Of a DNA stretch of 64,000 nucleotides, positions 18,037-26,157 are shown in pieces. The stretch's first letter is position 1; every line of letters begins with the position of its first letter. The stretch is from Carbonactinospora thermoautotrophica (GTDB lineage Bacteria; Actinomycetota; Actinomycetes; Streptomycetales; Carbonactinosporaceae): assembly GCF_001543895.1 (NCBI RefSeq), contig NZ_JYIJ01000017.1:620001-684000 (forward strand), written 5' to 3'. A program made the translations under genes and the position numbers. A model generated the notes under the pieces. That model was given only the letters and a program-made list of their open reading frames with translations. It ran no database searches and was not told the origin of the DNA.

Positions 18037-19878
18037 TCACTCGACCGTCACCGACTTGGCCAGGTTCCGCGGGCGGTCGACGTCGTGGCCGCGGGCCAGG
18101 GCCAGCTCGCAGGCGAACACCTGCAGCGGCACGGTGGCGACCAGCGGCTGCAGCAGGGTCGGTGCCGCGGGCACGTAGATGAGCGTGTCCGCGTACGGGG
18201 CGACGGTCTCGTCGCCCTCCTCGGTGATCACGATCGTCTTGGCGCCGCGGGCGCGGATCTCCTGGATATTGCTGAGGATCTTGTCGTGCAGCACCGAGCG
18301 GCCCCGGCGCGGCGGCACCACCACCACCACGGGGAGGTCCTGCTCGATGAGCGCGATCGGCCCGTGCTTCAGCTCGCCCGCCGCGAACGCCTCGGCGTGC
18401 ATGTACGCGAGCTCCTTGAGCTTGAGCGCGCCCTCCAGCGCCACCGGGTAGCCGACGTGGCGGCCGAGGAACAGCACCGCCTTGGCGTCGGCGAGCGACC
18501 GGGCCAGCTCGCGGACGGGCTCGATCGTGTCGAGCACCTTCTCCACCTTGTCCGGCATGTCGGCCAACTGCGCGATGATGGCGCGGATCTCGTCGCCGAA
18601 CATGGTGCCGCGCACCTGCGCCAGGTACAGGCCGACCAGGTAGCAGGCGACCAGCTGGGTCAGGAACGTCTTGGTCGCGGCGACGCCGACCTCCGGGCCG
18701 GCGTGGGTGTACAGGACGGCGTCGGACTCACGCGGGATCGTCGAGCCGTTGACGTTGCAGATGGCCAGCACCCGGGACCGCTGCTCGCGGGCGTGCCGGA
18801 CAGCCATCAGCGTGTCCATGGTCTCGCCGGACTGGGAGATCGCGATCACCAGCGTGTCCCGGTCCAGGATCGGGTCCCGGTACCGGAACTCGCTGGCCAG
18901 CTCCACCTCGCACGGGATCCTGGTCCAGTGCTCGATCGCGTACTTGGCCACCAGCCCGGCGTGGTACGCCGTGCCGCACGCCACGATGATGATCTTGTCG
19001 ATCTCGCGCAACTCGTCGTCGGAGAGCCGGATCTCGTCGAGGGTCAGCCGGCCGTTCGCGTCGATCCGCCCGAGCAGCGTGTCCGCGACCGCGCGCGGCT
19101 GCTCGGCGATCTCCTTGAGCATGAAGTAGTCGTAGCCGCCCTTCTCCGCAGCCGAGGCGTCCCAGTCGACGTAGTACTCCTTCGGCGTGACCGGGTTGCC
19201 GTCGAAGTCGGTCACCGTGATCGAGTCGCGGCGCAGTTCCACGACCTGGCCGTCGGCGATCTCCATGGCGTTGCGCGTGTGCGAGATGAAGGCCGCGACG
19301 TCGCTGGCGAGGAAGTTCTCACCCGCGCCGCGCCCGACGACCAGCGGTGAGTTGCGCCGGGCCGCCACCACCACGTCCGGGTCGCCGGCGTGCATGGCGA
19401 CGAGCGTGAACGCGCCGTCGAGCTTGCGGCAGACCCGTCGCATCGCCTCGGCCAGGCTGCCCTCGAACTCCTCGGCCAGCAGGTGCGCGACCACCTCGGT
19501 GTCGGTGTCGGACCGCATCTCGTGCCCGCGCTTCTCCAGTTCGGCGCGCAGCCTGGCGAAGTTCTCGATGATGCCGTTGTGGACGACCGCGACCTGGCCG
19601 TCGTTGTCCAGGTGAGGGTGTGCGTTGCGGTCGTTCGGAGCACCGTGCGTCGCCCACCGGGTGTGCCCCATGCCCACCATGCCGGAGGGCAACGGGTGCT
19701 CGGTCAACGTCTTCTCCAGGTTGGTTATCTTCCCGGCGCGTTTCTCCGTGGCCAGCTTCCCGTCCGCGAGCACCGCGACCCCTGCGGAGTCGTACCCGCG
19801 GTACTCCAACCGCCGCAAGCCCTCGAGCACCACGTCGAGGGCTGGCTTCTCACCGACGTACCCAACGATCCCGCACAT
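18037..19878 (-). CDS. glmS: Glutamine-fructose-6-phosphate aminotransferase
   Basis: First enzyme of UDP-GlcNAc synthesis, 613 residues. The N-terminal glutaminase begins MCGIVGYVG with the nucleophilic Cys2. [13 protein letters not shown] and [12 protein letters not shown] bind glutamine. Two SIS domains follow, with [19 protein letters not shown] and the C-terminal [10 protein letters not shown] that carries substrate to the active site. It is transcribed away from coaA. No glmS ribozyme is expected or seen. Confidence 0.97.
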   Translation of the reverse strand: MCGIVGYVGEKPALDVVLEGLRRLEYRGYDSAGVAVLADGKLATEKRAGKITNLEKTLTEHPLPSGMVGMGHTRWATHGAPNDRNAHPHLDNDGQVAVVHNGIIENFARLRAELEKRGHEMRSDTDTEVVAHLLAEEFEGSLAEAMRRVCRKLDGAFTLVAMHAGDPDVVVAARRNSPLVVGRGAGENFLASDVAAFISHTRNAMEIADGQVVELRRDSITVTDFDGNPVTPKEYYVDWDASAAEKGGYDYFMLKEIAEQPRAVADTLLGRIDANGRLTLDEIRLSDDELREIDKIIIVACGTAYHAGLVAKYAIEHWTRIPCEVELASEFRYRDPILDRDTLVIAISQSGETMDTLMAVRHAREQRSRVLAICNVNGSTIPRESDAVLYTHAGPEVGVAATKTFLTQLVACYLVGLYLAQVRGTMFGDEIRAIIAQLADMPDKVEKVLDTIEPVRELARSLADAKAVLFLGRHVGYPVALEGALKLKELAYMHAEAFAAGELKHGPIALIEQDLPVVVVVPPRRGRSVLHDKILSNIQEIRARGAKTIVITEEGDETVAPYADTLIYVPAAPTLLQPLVATVPLQVFACELALARGHDVDRPRNLAKSVTVE

Positions 19879-20022
19879 GGCGGCCAGCGTAACCGGTGCC
19901 GGACGCTGCCCCCTGTCCGGCCGCTCAATATCATTTTTGCTTTTACTGATATATGCCCTTGTGGATCAAACGAAACCAGGCCCGCCGCGAAAGGGCCGTG
20001 AGCCACGGCCGACAATGGCGCA
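19879..20022. promoter_or_regulatory. Divergent promoter region of glmS and coaA
   Basis: The 144 bases between the two starts contain the only AT-rich stretch nearby (about 19924-19956, with ATATCATTTTTGC and TGATATATG). Divergent promoters must lie here. I could not choose single -35/-10 pairs with confidence. Confidence 0.45.
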
Positions 20023-20988
20023 ATGAGTCCGGCGACCCTGGTGAACAGCCGCGAGGTAACCACTCCGTACGTCGAGTTCGACCGCAGAACGTGGGCGCGG
20101 CTGCGCGACAGCACGCCGCTCACGCTCACCGAGGAGGATCTGGAGCGGTTGCGCGGTCTCGGGGACCGCATCGACCTGGACGAGGTCGTCGAGGTCTACC
20201 TGCCGCTGTCCCGGCTGCTGAACCTGTACTTCGCCGCCTCCCGCCGGCTGCACGGGGTGCTCACCACGTTCCTCGGCGAGCAACCCTCGAAGACGCCGTT
20301 CATCATCGGCATCGCGGGCAGCGTGGCGGTGGGCAAGTCCACGACCGCCCGGATCCTGCGCGAGTTGCTGGCCCGCTGGCCGGACCACCCGCGCGTCGAG
20401 TTGGTCACGACCGACGGGTTCCTGCTGCCGAACGCCGAGCTGGAGCAGCGCGGGATCTTGCACCGCAAGGGCTTCCCCGAGTCGTACGACCAGCGCGCGC
20501 TGCTGCGGTTCGTGTCCGAGATCAAAGCGGGCAAGCCCGAGGTCGCCGCGCCGGTGTACTCGCACCTGACGTACGACATCGTGCCCGGCGAGCGGCTGGT
20601 GGTCCGCCAGCCCGACATCCTGCTGCTGGAGGGCCTGAACGTGCTGCAACCGGCCCGCCCCCGGCCGGACGGCCGGCCGCGGCTGGCGGTGTCGGACTTC
20701 TTCGACTTCTCGATCTACGTGGACGCGAAGACCGACGACATCCGGCAGTGGTACGTGGACCGGTTCCTGATGCTGCGGGAGACCGCCTTCCGCGACCCGT
20801 CGTCGTACTTCCACCGGTACGCGTCGCTGACCCACGCGCAGGCCGTCGAACGGGCGCTGCGGATCTTCCGCGAGATCAACGAGGTCAACCTGGTCGAGAA
20901 CATCCGCCCGACCCGAAGCCGCGCCACGCTGGTGCTGCAGAAGGCCGAGGACCACACGGTGCAGCGCGTCCGGCTGCGCAAGCTATGA
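20023..20988 (+). CDS. coaA: Type I pantothenate kinase
   Basis: First step of coenzyme A synthesis, 321 residues. The P-loop [15 protein letters not shown] lies near residues 97-111. [17 protein letters not shown] and the C-terminal [10 protein letters not shown] and [10 protein letters not shown] are family landmarks. It lies divergent from glmS in the usual actinobacterial coaA-glmS neighbourhood and supplies the CoA used by AcpS, encoded 2 kb away. Confidence 0.96.
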   Translation: MSPATLVNSREVTTPYVEFDRRTWARLRDSTPLTLTEEDLERLRGLGDRIDLDEVVEVYLPLSRLLNLYFAASRRLHGVLTTFLGEQPSKTPFIIGIAGSVAVGKSTTARILRELLARWPDHPRVELVTTDGFLLPNAELEQRGILHRKGFPESYDQRALLRFVSEIKAGKPEVAAPVYSHLTYDIVPGERLVVRQPDILLLEGLNVLQPARPRPDGRPRLAVSDFFDFSIYVDAKTDDIRQWYVDRFLMLRETAFRDPSSYFHRYASLTHAQAVERALRIFREINEVNLVENIRPTRSRATLVLQKAEDHTVQRVRLRKL

Positions 20989-21081
20989 CCAACGGCTGTG
21001 ACCCACCGCCGAACGGCTGACCCGCCGGCCCGCCCCAGCGAGTCGATGGTAGTGGATCACCATGCTCGGTAGCCTGGCAGC

Positions 21082-21852
21082 GTGACCGGGGAACAGGTGA
21101 CTTCACCCGGCCTCGTCCTGGTGTCCGGTTCGTCCGGTAACATCGGCGCGGCCACGGCACGGCTGTTCCTCGACCGGGGCTTCGAGGTGGTCGGGCTGGA
21201 CAACCGCAAGCCCGACACGATGCCGCTCGGTTCGTTCCACCACGTGACCGTCGACCTCGCCGACGAGCGGGCCACCGCCCAGGCGGTCGCCGAGATCACC
21301 GCGGCCGCGCCCGTGCAGCACGTGTGCGGCATCGCCGGGGGCGCCCTCCCCGACGACGGCGGCGCGACCGGCTGGCAGCTTCCCACGCCGGAGGTGTTCC
21401 GCGCCAGCATCGAGCGGAACCTGCTGTCCCAGTACCACCTCGTCCACGCGGCGCTGCCCGCGCTGGAGGCCGCCCGGGGTGACCGCTCCATCACGCTGTG
21501 CTCCTCGGTGAACGCGCTGGGCGCGTGGGCGCGCCCGGCGTACTCGACCGCCAAGGCCGGCCTGCTGGGCCTCACCCGCGTGCTCGCCGAGGCGCTCGGA
21601 CCGCGCGGCATCCGGGTCAACTGCGTGGCGCCCGGCAGCGTGCTCGACGAGGCCAACGGCGCGGTCGGGCGGGAGAGCAACGGCAGCGTGATCCGCGAGC
21701 TGGAGCGGACGATCCCGCTGGGCCGCGCCGCCCACCCGGTGGACGTGGCCCGCTGCTTCGTCACGCTCGCCCTGGATCTCACCCACGTGCACGGCGAGAC
21801 GCTCGTCGTGGACGGCGGCCAGGAGATCCGCCGCCGGTCGCGCACGTCCTGA
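21082..21852 (+). CDS. SDR-family oxidoreductase
   Basis: Short-chain dehydrogenase, 256 residues. The nucleotide-binding turn is SGSSGNIGAATA (about 14-25) and the acidic LDNRKPD end of strand 2 favours NAD over NADP. The catalytic set is CSSVNALG and YSTAK (Tyr ~154, Lys ~158), followed by RGIRVNCVAPGSV. The GTG at 21082 follows TAGCCT by six bases, so a leaderless transcript is likely. The substrate is unknown. Confidence 0.88.
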   Translation: MTGEQVTSPGLVLVSGSSGNIGAATARLFLDRGFEVVGLDNRKPDTMPLGSFHHVTVDLADERATAQAVAEITAAAPVQHVCGIAGGALPDDGGATGWQLPTPEVFRASIERNLLSQYHLVHAALPALEAARGDRSITLCSSVNALGAWARPAYSTAKAGLLGLTRVLAEALGPRGIRVNCVAPGSVLDEANGAVGRESNGSVIRELERTIPLGRAAHPVDVARCFVTLALDLTHVHGETLVVDGGQEIRRRSRTS

Positions 21853-21994
21853 ACCGGGCGCCGGCTCTCGCCCTCCCGCGGCGCCCAGGCCTGCTGTCGG
21901 TGGGTTGCTGGACACTGTCCATGCGGCTCTGACCAGTGGAAACGCTCCCGGAACAGGGGCCGGTGCGATTACCCGACCGTGCCTTGGGGGGATC

Positions 21995-23254
21995 ATGAGC
22001 GTGCAACCCGACTCCACGGACCAGATCCAGGAGCGGCTCGTGGGCCTGGTCCGCGAGATCCACGAGTCCCTGCTCGACCTCGACTTCGGCGGCCGGCTCG
22101 ACCCGCGCGTCCACCAAGGCTGGTGGGTGCTGCTCGACACGGCCGCCCGCCGCGAGGACGTGATCGACTTCATCACGGCCAACCCCTCCATGGTGATCAC
22201 CCTGATCGGGGACGACGCCGTCCCCTGGGACCCGGCGCTGCGGATGACCGCCTTCTACGTGACCTGGCAGGTCTTCCGGCGCAGCGGGCTGGTGGCCGAG
22301 CAGAACGCGCTGCTCGGGGCCCTGGAGGTGCCGAACGGGGAGGTCCATCCGCTCGGCCCGTACGGGGGGATGAGGCTGATCCGGGCGTTCCGCGCCCTGC
22401 TCACCGCGAACCTGGCCGGGGCCAGCGAGCCGCAGCTGCGGGAGGCGTTCGAGGACGCCAGCAGGATCGTGCGCATGTACCCGCAGGTGCTCGCCTTCAA
22501 CCGGCTGCGCCGTTCGGTCGGCACCGCGCTGCTGGAAGCCCTCGGGGAGGAGGAGCAGCACAGCGAGTACGCCCAGGCGGTGCTGCGGGCGGTCCGCGAG
22601 GACTTCGTCCGGGAGCACGAGGCCGACCCCCGCTGGCTCACCCCGCAGCTACGCGCCGAGGCGCTGGCCGCCGAGGCCCGGCTGCTGTGCCTGCCGCTGG
22701 TCGAGGACTACGACCAGGCGATGCGGCTGATCGCCGAGGCCCGCCGCCTCGACCGGCGCTCCGAGGACGAGAGCCAGGCCCAGTTACAGGCCCGGCTCGT
22801 CGCGTACGAGCAGCAGATGCTGCTGGTCCGCTCGCTGCGCCGGGTCCGCGACGTCGAGCAGGTACTCACCCGCAAGCTCGAGGAACGCGGCCAGGCGACG
22901 GCCGCGGCGCTGGTGGAGACGCAGGAGGAGTACCGGCGCGAGTCGATCCAGCTACTCGGCCTGCTCGCCGCGGTGATCGCGCTGATCACATCGGTGGCCG
23001 GCAACCGCGGCGACGGCGGCCTGGGCGTGCTGCTGCTCCAGACGCTGGCGACCGGCGGCGTGATCCTGCTCACGTTCGCGCTGTTCCCGCTGATCGTGCA
23101 GGGCCCCAGCAGGCACCGCTGGCTCGCCGCCGCGGCCGGCGCGGCCCTGCTGGTCGCGAGCGTGATCCTGTTCACCCAGGCCCCGCAGGAGGCCCAGTAC
23201 GCCCCGGACGGCCCGTCCCCGACGCCGCAACGCAGCAGCGGCCTGCGGTTGTAA
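21995..23254 (+). CDS. Helical protein with three C-terminal membrane segments, function unknown
   Basis: A 419-residue protein not recognised. Residues 1-310 are soluble, leucine- and glutamate-rich and probably all-helical, with a coiled-coil-like stretch around 255-310 (RRLDRRSEDESQAQLQA, EEYRRES). Three membrane segments lie at about 320-336, 343-368 and 376-396, followed by a Pro/Ser tail. ATG with GGGGGG upstream. An upstream in-frame ATG at 21905 has no ribosome site. The gene ends 40 bp before the left half of the split palindrome, which was probably its terminator before the element integrated. Confidence 0.7.
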   Translation: MSVQPDSTDQIQERLVGLVREIHESLLDLDFGGRLDPRVHQGWWVLLDTAARREDVIDFITANPSMVITLIGDDAVPWDPALRMTAFYVTWQVFRRSGLVAEQNALLGALEVPNGEVHPLGPYGGMRLIRAFRALLTANLAGASEPQLREAFEDASRIVRMYPQVLAFNRLRRSVGTALLEALGEEEQHSEYAQAVLRAVREDFVREHEADPRWLTPQLRAEALAAEARLLCLPLVEDYDQAMRLIAEARRLDRRSEDESQAQLQARLVAYEQQMLLVRSLRRVRDVEQVLTRKLEERGQATAAALVETQEEYRRESIQLLGLLAAVIALITSVAGNRGDGGLGVLLLQTLATGGVILLTFALFPLIVQGPSRHRWLAAAAGAALLVASVILFTQAPQEAQYAPDGPSPTPQRSSGLRL

Positions 23255-23295
23255 GGCGCATCCGCTGTCATCCGCACCCGTCCGGGCACCGCGTC

Positions 23296-23327
23296 GAGTG
23301 TGCGTGTCGTCACACGCGTGTGCTTGC
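23296..23327. other. attL: left half of the split host palindrome joined to the element
   Basis: 23296-23322 repeats the first 27 bases of the intact palindrome at 5852, ending CACACGCGTGTG. The element sequence CTTGCTGG starts at 23323. The core shared with attR is GTGTG (23318-23322). Confidence 0.85.
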
Positions 23328-23365
23328 TGGTTAAGTCAGTAGCACTGTACCAGCAAGGAGCTATC

Positions 23366-23686
23366 ATGATGCGTCTCGTTGGTAGAAGGGTGTACCTGAT
23401 CGCCCCGTTCGACGCCGAGCAAGAGGCCGCCACGTGGCTTATCCGCCGAGGAGCGGCGTCGATTATAATTCCCCGCGCGCTCCCGGACACGCTCAGCGCC
23501 GAGGAAGCCGAGCACATCTACTGGATGCGCGTTAGCGACGTGTGCTTTGCGGATGCTGTGGTCCGCACTGTCGATGCGCCGCATGCGCCGGTGGAGATCC
23601 GGGTTGCGAGCGCACTTGGACTGCCGATCCTCACCGTTGCCCGCGACCGCTATGGGCGCGGGTTCGAGCCCATCGGTGAGGATTAG
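23366..23686 (+). CDS. Nucleoside 2-deoxyribosyltransferase-like / DUF4406-like small protein
   Basis: About 106 residues. VYLIAPFDAEQEAATWLIRR, then MRVSDVCFADAVVR and EIRVASALGLPILTVAR, resemble the compact nucleoside-deoxyribosyltransferase-like fold of phage DUF4406 proteins (YLAGP..., D-AV, E---A--LG-P). The family glutamate seems present in PVEIRVA, but this is by eye. Two adjacent ATGs (23366, 23369) follow AAGGAG at 23355-23360. That site overlaps one arm of the inverted repeat CTTGCTGGT / ACCAGCAAG (23323-23331, 23349-23357), which could fold over it. First gene inside the element, followed by a strong terminator. Confidence 0.6.
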   Translation: MMRLVGRRVYLIAPFDAEQEAATWLIRRGAASIIIPRALPDTLSAEEAEHIYWMRVSDVCFADAVVRTVDAPHAPVEIRVASALGLPILTVARDRYGRGFEPIGED

Positions 23687-23712
23687 CGCCAGCGGCCGAG
23701 CGCTGGCAGCAG

Positions 23713-23747
23713 AAGGAGCCCAGGTAGGTGCGTTACCTGGGCTCCTT
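23713..23747 (+). terminator. Intrinsic terminator after the first element gene
   Basis: AAGGAGCCCAGGTA (23713-23726), a 7-base loop, and TACCTGGGCTCCTT (23734-23747) form a perfect 14-bp stem ending in TTT. It closes the transcript of the gene at 23366, and could also serve the opposing Cys-rich gene. Confidence 0.8.
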
Positions 23748-23796
23748 TGGCGTTCCTGGATGCGTTGCCCTGTTCAGGGGAGTGATGTCGACCGGA

Positions 23797-24105
23797 TCAC
23801 GTGAACGGTATCCAACCACCTCCCGTCCCAACGCCGAAGATGTCGCATTTAGTACACCTACACTCGGCCGGATGCACGTACATCACGCCGGAGCAGACGG
23901 TGTCAGGTACGCGCTGGCACCAGTGAGCGCGGCATGTGGGGCAGGCGTAACACTTCAGCCCGTTCTGCTCACGGACGTACAGCGGATGCCCCAACCAAGT
24001 CGACTCGGGCACGACCGGTCCGCGCCCTAAGTCGCGGGTCGGTGGGGAATCGCCGTTGAAGCTTGCGATCGTTGACCTCCCTTCCGTCTCGGTATAGCAC
24101 GGCAA
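23797..24105 (-). CDS. Cysteine-rich small protein (probable zinc binding)
   Basis: Up to 102 residues from a TTG start at 24105. Eight cysteines lie at 52, 55, 58, 63, 71, 82, 84 and 87 of this version (KCYACPTC, ECRCTKC), suggesting one or two zinc sites. GGGAGG occurs inside the N-terminal part, so the true start may be later; the Cys region is unaffected. The only element gene besides the integrase on the minus strand. Not recognised beyond its zinc-ribbon look. Confidence 0.5.
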   Translation of the reverse strand: MPCYTETEGRSTIASFNGDSPPTRDLGRGPVVPESTWLGHPLYVREQNGLKCYACPTCRAHWCQRVPDTVCSGVMYVHPAECRCTKCDIFGVGTGGGWIPFT

Positions 24106-24170
24106 TTGCCGAGCCTACCGGAAAATGTCGATCAGCGGGAGGGGTTCATCAATCTGGGTACCGTCTCGGC

Positions 24171-24407
24171 GTGTCGCGCGAATGGCTGACCACGCAGGAA
24201 GCGGCGGCCCTGCTGGGCGTGTCCGAGCGCCGGATGCGCCAGCTTGCCGCGCGGTTGGGCGCGAGGAAGCAACCCGATGGTCTACTGCTGTTTCCGCGCT
24301 CAGCAGTGGAGCAGGAACGGGAGCGACGCGCGTCGGGTAGGCCCGTGGCTGAGCCTGAGCGACCACGGCGACCGGTTGCAGACGTGCTTGAGGACTTGCT
24401 TCAGTGA
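24171..24407 (+). CDS. Small helix-turn-helix protein, excisionase-like
   Basis: 78 residues from the GTG at 24171. LTTQEAAALLGVSERRMRQ, then a short wing (KQPDGLLLFPRSAVEQ), is the MerR-like HTH_17/excisionase fold. A short Arg/Pro tail follows. Such proteins act as recombination directionality factors or as repressors in integrative elements; its position near attL fits either. The ribosome site is weak. Confidence 0.7.
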   Translation: MSREWLTTQEAAALLGVSERRMRQLAARLGARKQPDGLLLFPRSAVEQERERRASGRPVAEPERPRRPVADVLEDLLQ

Positions 24408-24527
24408 GGTTCGAGCGCTCCGTCGCGCTGTCGAGCGCGGGAAGGACGCCGAGGACGACGGCGACGGCCAGAGCCGGTAGCGCGCTCGGCGGAACGCGCT
24501 CGGCGGCAAGGGCGCGGGCGGGTGGAG

Positions 24528-24716
24528 CGCCGGGAGAGCGGGGCGGCAGTCGGTAGGGAAGTGGATTTTAGGTGGACGTGACGTGCAAGAGTAACTGTTG
24601 ATTGATTGTACAAGTTGTGTTTGCTGCTTTAGATACAACAAACTCAGTGAACTTTTAGTTGTCACCTCCACCCAAAATCCACTCTCGATCGGCCGATCGC
24701 GCCCGCTCTCCCGGCG
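24528..24716. repeat. Long imperfect inverted repeat around an AT-rich spacer
   Basis: Arms at 24528-24582 and 24661-24716. The inner 23 bases (24560-24582 versus 24661-24683: AGTGGATTTT, then GGTGGA, then GTGAC) match at 21 of 23. The outer CGCCGGGAGAGCGGG blocks match over 14-15. The 78-bp spacer is the most AT-rich DNA in the element. The right arm contains the perfect palindrome GATCGGCCGATC (24687-24698). It has the look of a replication origin, a partition site or a small inverted-repeat insertion. It occupies the 24408-25160 gene-free gap. Confidence 0.75.
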
Positions 24717-25160
24717 TCGACCCCGCCGCGCAGACCGCGCCCGCCGGTCGAGCTGGCATCGCCCGCGATCGTCAGGACTGCCCGTAGAACGCCACAGGAC
24801 GCGATCTGAGCGTCTTTTCATGGTTGTTCGGTACTCCAGGACCAACGGCAGCGTTTTAGCCCGCCAGAGACCGTCTGTGGCCGTTCCTGAGTCCGCCAGC
24901 GGAGTCCTGACCGTACCGCCGCCGCGCCCCCGGCGTTCCTATCGGCCAGCACGTTTCGGAATCCGGGAATTTCCACGAATTTTCTGGCGATCTAGGCTGT
25001 GACTGGGGCAGGTAGCACCAGCATCGAAGGCGGACGGCACTCCTAGCTTTCGATGTCCGAAAAGGTACCGGTTTCTGTGCTACCCCGCTGGCCCATTTCT
25101 TCTATAGAAGCGGCGGATGACTCTTGCCGCTCTCGGGTCACTGCGGACGGATTCGGGTCG
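24717..25160. other. Gene-free stretch, probably leader or regulatory DNA
   Basis: No convincing coding sequence on either strand. Possible leader of the transcript that ends at, or reads through, the terminator at 25161-25200. A short ATG frame from 25117 shows no coding signature and continues as a shadow through the next gene. Confidence 0.4.
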
Positions 25161-25200
25161 CCCGTCCGGCCACGTCATGGGCCGGGCGGGTCTTCTTTTT
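25161..25200 (+). terminator. Intrinsic terminator or attenuator before the zinc-ribbon gene
   Basis: CCCGTCCGGCC (25161-25171), an 8-base loop and GGCCGGGCGGG (25180-25190; one T-G pair), then TCTTCTTTTT. This is a textbook terminator. It stands 37 bases before the next ATG in the same direction with no gene just before it, so it suggests attenuation or a short upstream RNA. Confidence 0.75.
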
Positions 25201-25237
25201 GGCGCTGAAACCGTTAGTCACAGTTTCTGGAGGGACG

Positions 25238-25525
25238 ATGCCCGCTGTGTGCGTGGTGTGCGGTACGCAGCTACCGCCAGACAGCCGCTCGCATCGCCAG
25301 ACGTGCAGCGGGCGCTGTCGCCACCGTCTTTACGTCCGGCGCCGGAGAGAGCTTGGGCGGCGGTTGCTCGACGATTTCGCGAGGTTCGTCGACGAGTACG
25401 GCACGCCGGAGCAACAGGCCGCGTTCCGCGAACTGCTGGAGACCGTTCCCGGCGCTGATGTCACGTTCGGAGACGCGCTGTACCGAGCTGCGTTGCTCGA
25501 CGCCTTCAAGGAGGATGCCCGATGA
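25238..25525 (+). CDS. Small zinc-ribbon protein of the element
   Basis: 95 residues. The N-terminus has a four-cysteine knuckle (CVVCGTQLP, then CSGRCRHR; Cys 5, 8, 23, 27) typical of small DUF2116-like zinc ribbons of phages and mobile elements. The rest is helical and charged. GGAGG lies five bases before the ATG. Its TGA overlaps the next ATG (ATGA at 25522-25525), so the two are coupled. Confidence 0.65.
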   Translation: MPAVCVVCGTQLPPDSRSHRQTCSGRCRHRLYVRRRRELGRRLLDDFARFVDEYGTPEQQAAFRELLETVPGADVTFGDALYRAALLDAFKEDAR

Positions 25526-25836
25526 CCACGCCGGGAGATGTTGTCCACAGTCTTGCCGCGTTGGACCGCGTGCTCAAGCTGGCACGTGCGGCGCAGTACG
25601 AGCCTTCGAGGCTCTTCGAACAGCTGTCAGCTCCCAACGGCGGCCCAGACGAGACGGCATCGATCGCGCTCGATTCCGGCCGCCTCGACTTGAGCGACGC
25701 TGTTCGCGCAGCGGAGGATACCTTGGAGGCCGTGGTTGAGTGGATTGAGCATTGCAGGTGGCAAATCACACGTGCCCTGGAACGTGGGTACGTCGACAAC
25801 GCTGAGAGCTCAACCGCAGCGTCCGCCGCGTGTTGA
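25522..25836 (+). CDS. Element protein of unknown function
   Basis: 104 residues, acidic and helical (SLAALDRVLKLARAAQ, AVRAAEDTLEAVVEWIEH). No family is recognised. Translationally coupled to the zinc-ribbon gene by the ATGA overlap, so the two products may act together. Confidence 0.6.
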   Translation: MTTPGDVVHSLAALDRVLKLARAAQYEPSRLFEQLSAPNGGPDETASIALDSGRLDLSDAVRAAEDTLEAVVEWIEHCRWQITRALERGYVDNAESSTAASAAC

Positions 25837-26157
25837 ACGCCATTTCGGCGCTGTGCGGTGATTGGAATGGACCGCAAGCCCTGCCAGAAATAGGGAGCGC
25901 GCCCGTCCTTCCCGCGTTCCTGGCGACCTTCAAGCTTCCGGCCGGCAAGGAGTCGCGACCTCGCCGGCCGGAGGGTCGCTCTGAATCAGCGCGACGGGAA
26001 CACAGAGGCCGCTCGCGGCGCAGCGATGACCGTTCGGCGTGGGAAACCGAGCGTGAGCGCGTCGCGAGTGGCCTCTGCCGTTGCTCTGGGCCGAGCGACC
26101 GTTCTGTTTCCCGCGTTCCCGCGCGGGCGTTCCCGTCGAGCTGGTTGGAGAAACGAT
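25837..26157. other. Gene-free stretch with a 15-bp inverted repeat
   Basis: Leader of the HNH gene. ACAGAGGCCGCTCGC (26002-26016) pairs with GCGAGTGGCCTCTGC (26064-26078) with two mismatches, so the leader can fold. No coding sequence was recognised. Confidence 0.45.

Noticed and set aside
16051-19350. A 1099-codon open frame on the + strand
   Set aside because: It is the antisense shadow of nnrD, acpS and glmS; its translation is low-complexity His/Arg/Gly-rich and typical of reverse frames in high-GC DNA.
23300-23365. Extension of the first element gene upstream across attL
   Set aside because: The frame would begin inside the host palindrome, while AAGGAG and two ATGs mark a start at 23366/23369.
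25117-25458. Open frame overlapping the terminator at 25161 and the zinc-ribbon gene, as a possible leader peptide
   Set aside because: No ribosome site, and most of its length is an out-of-frame reading of the gene at 25238.
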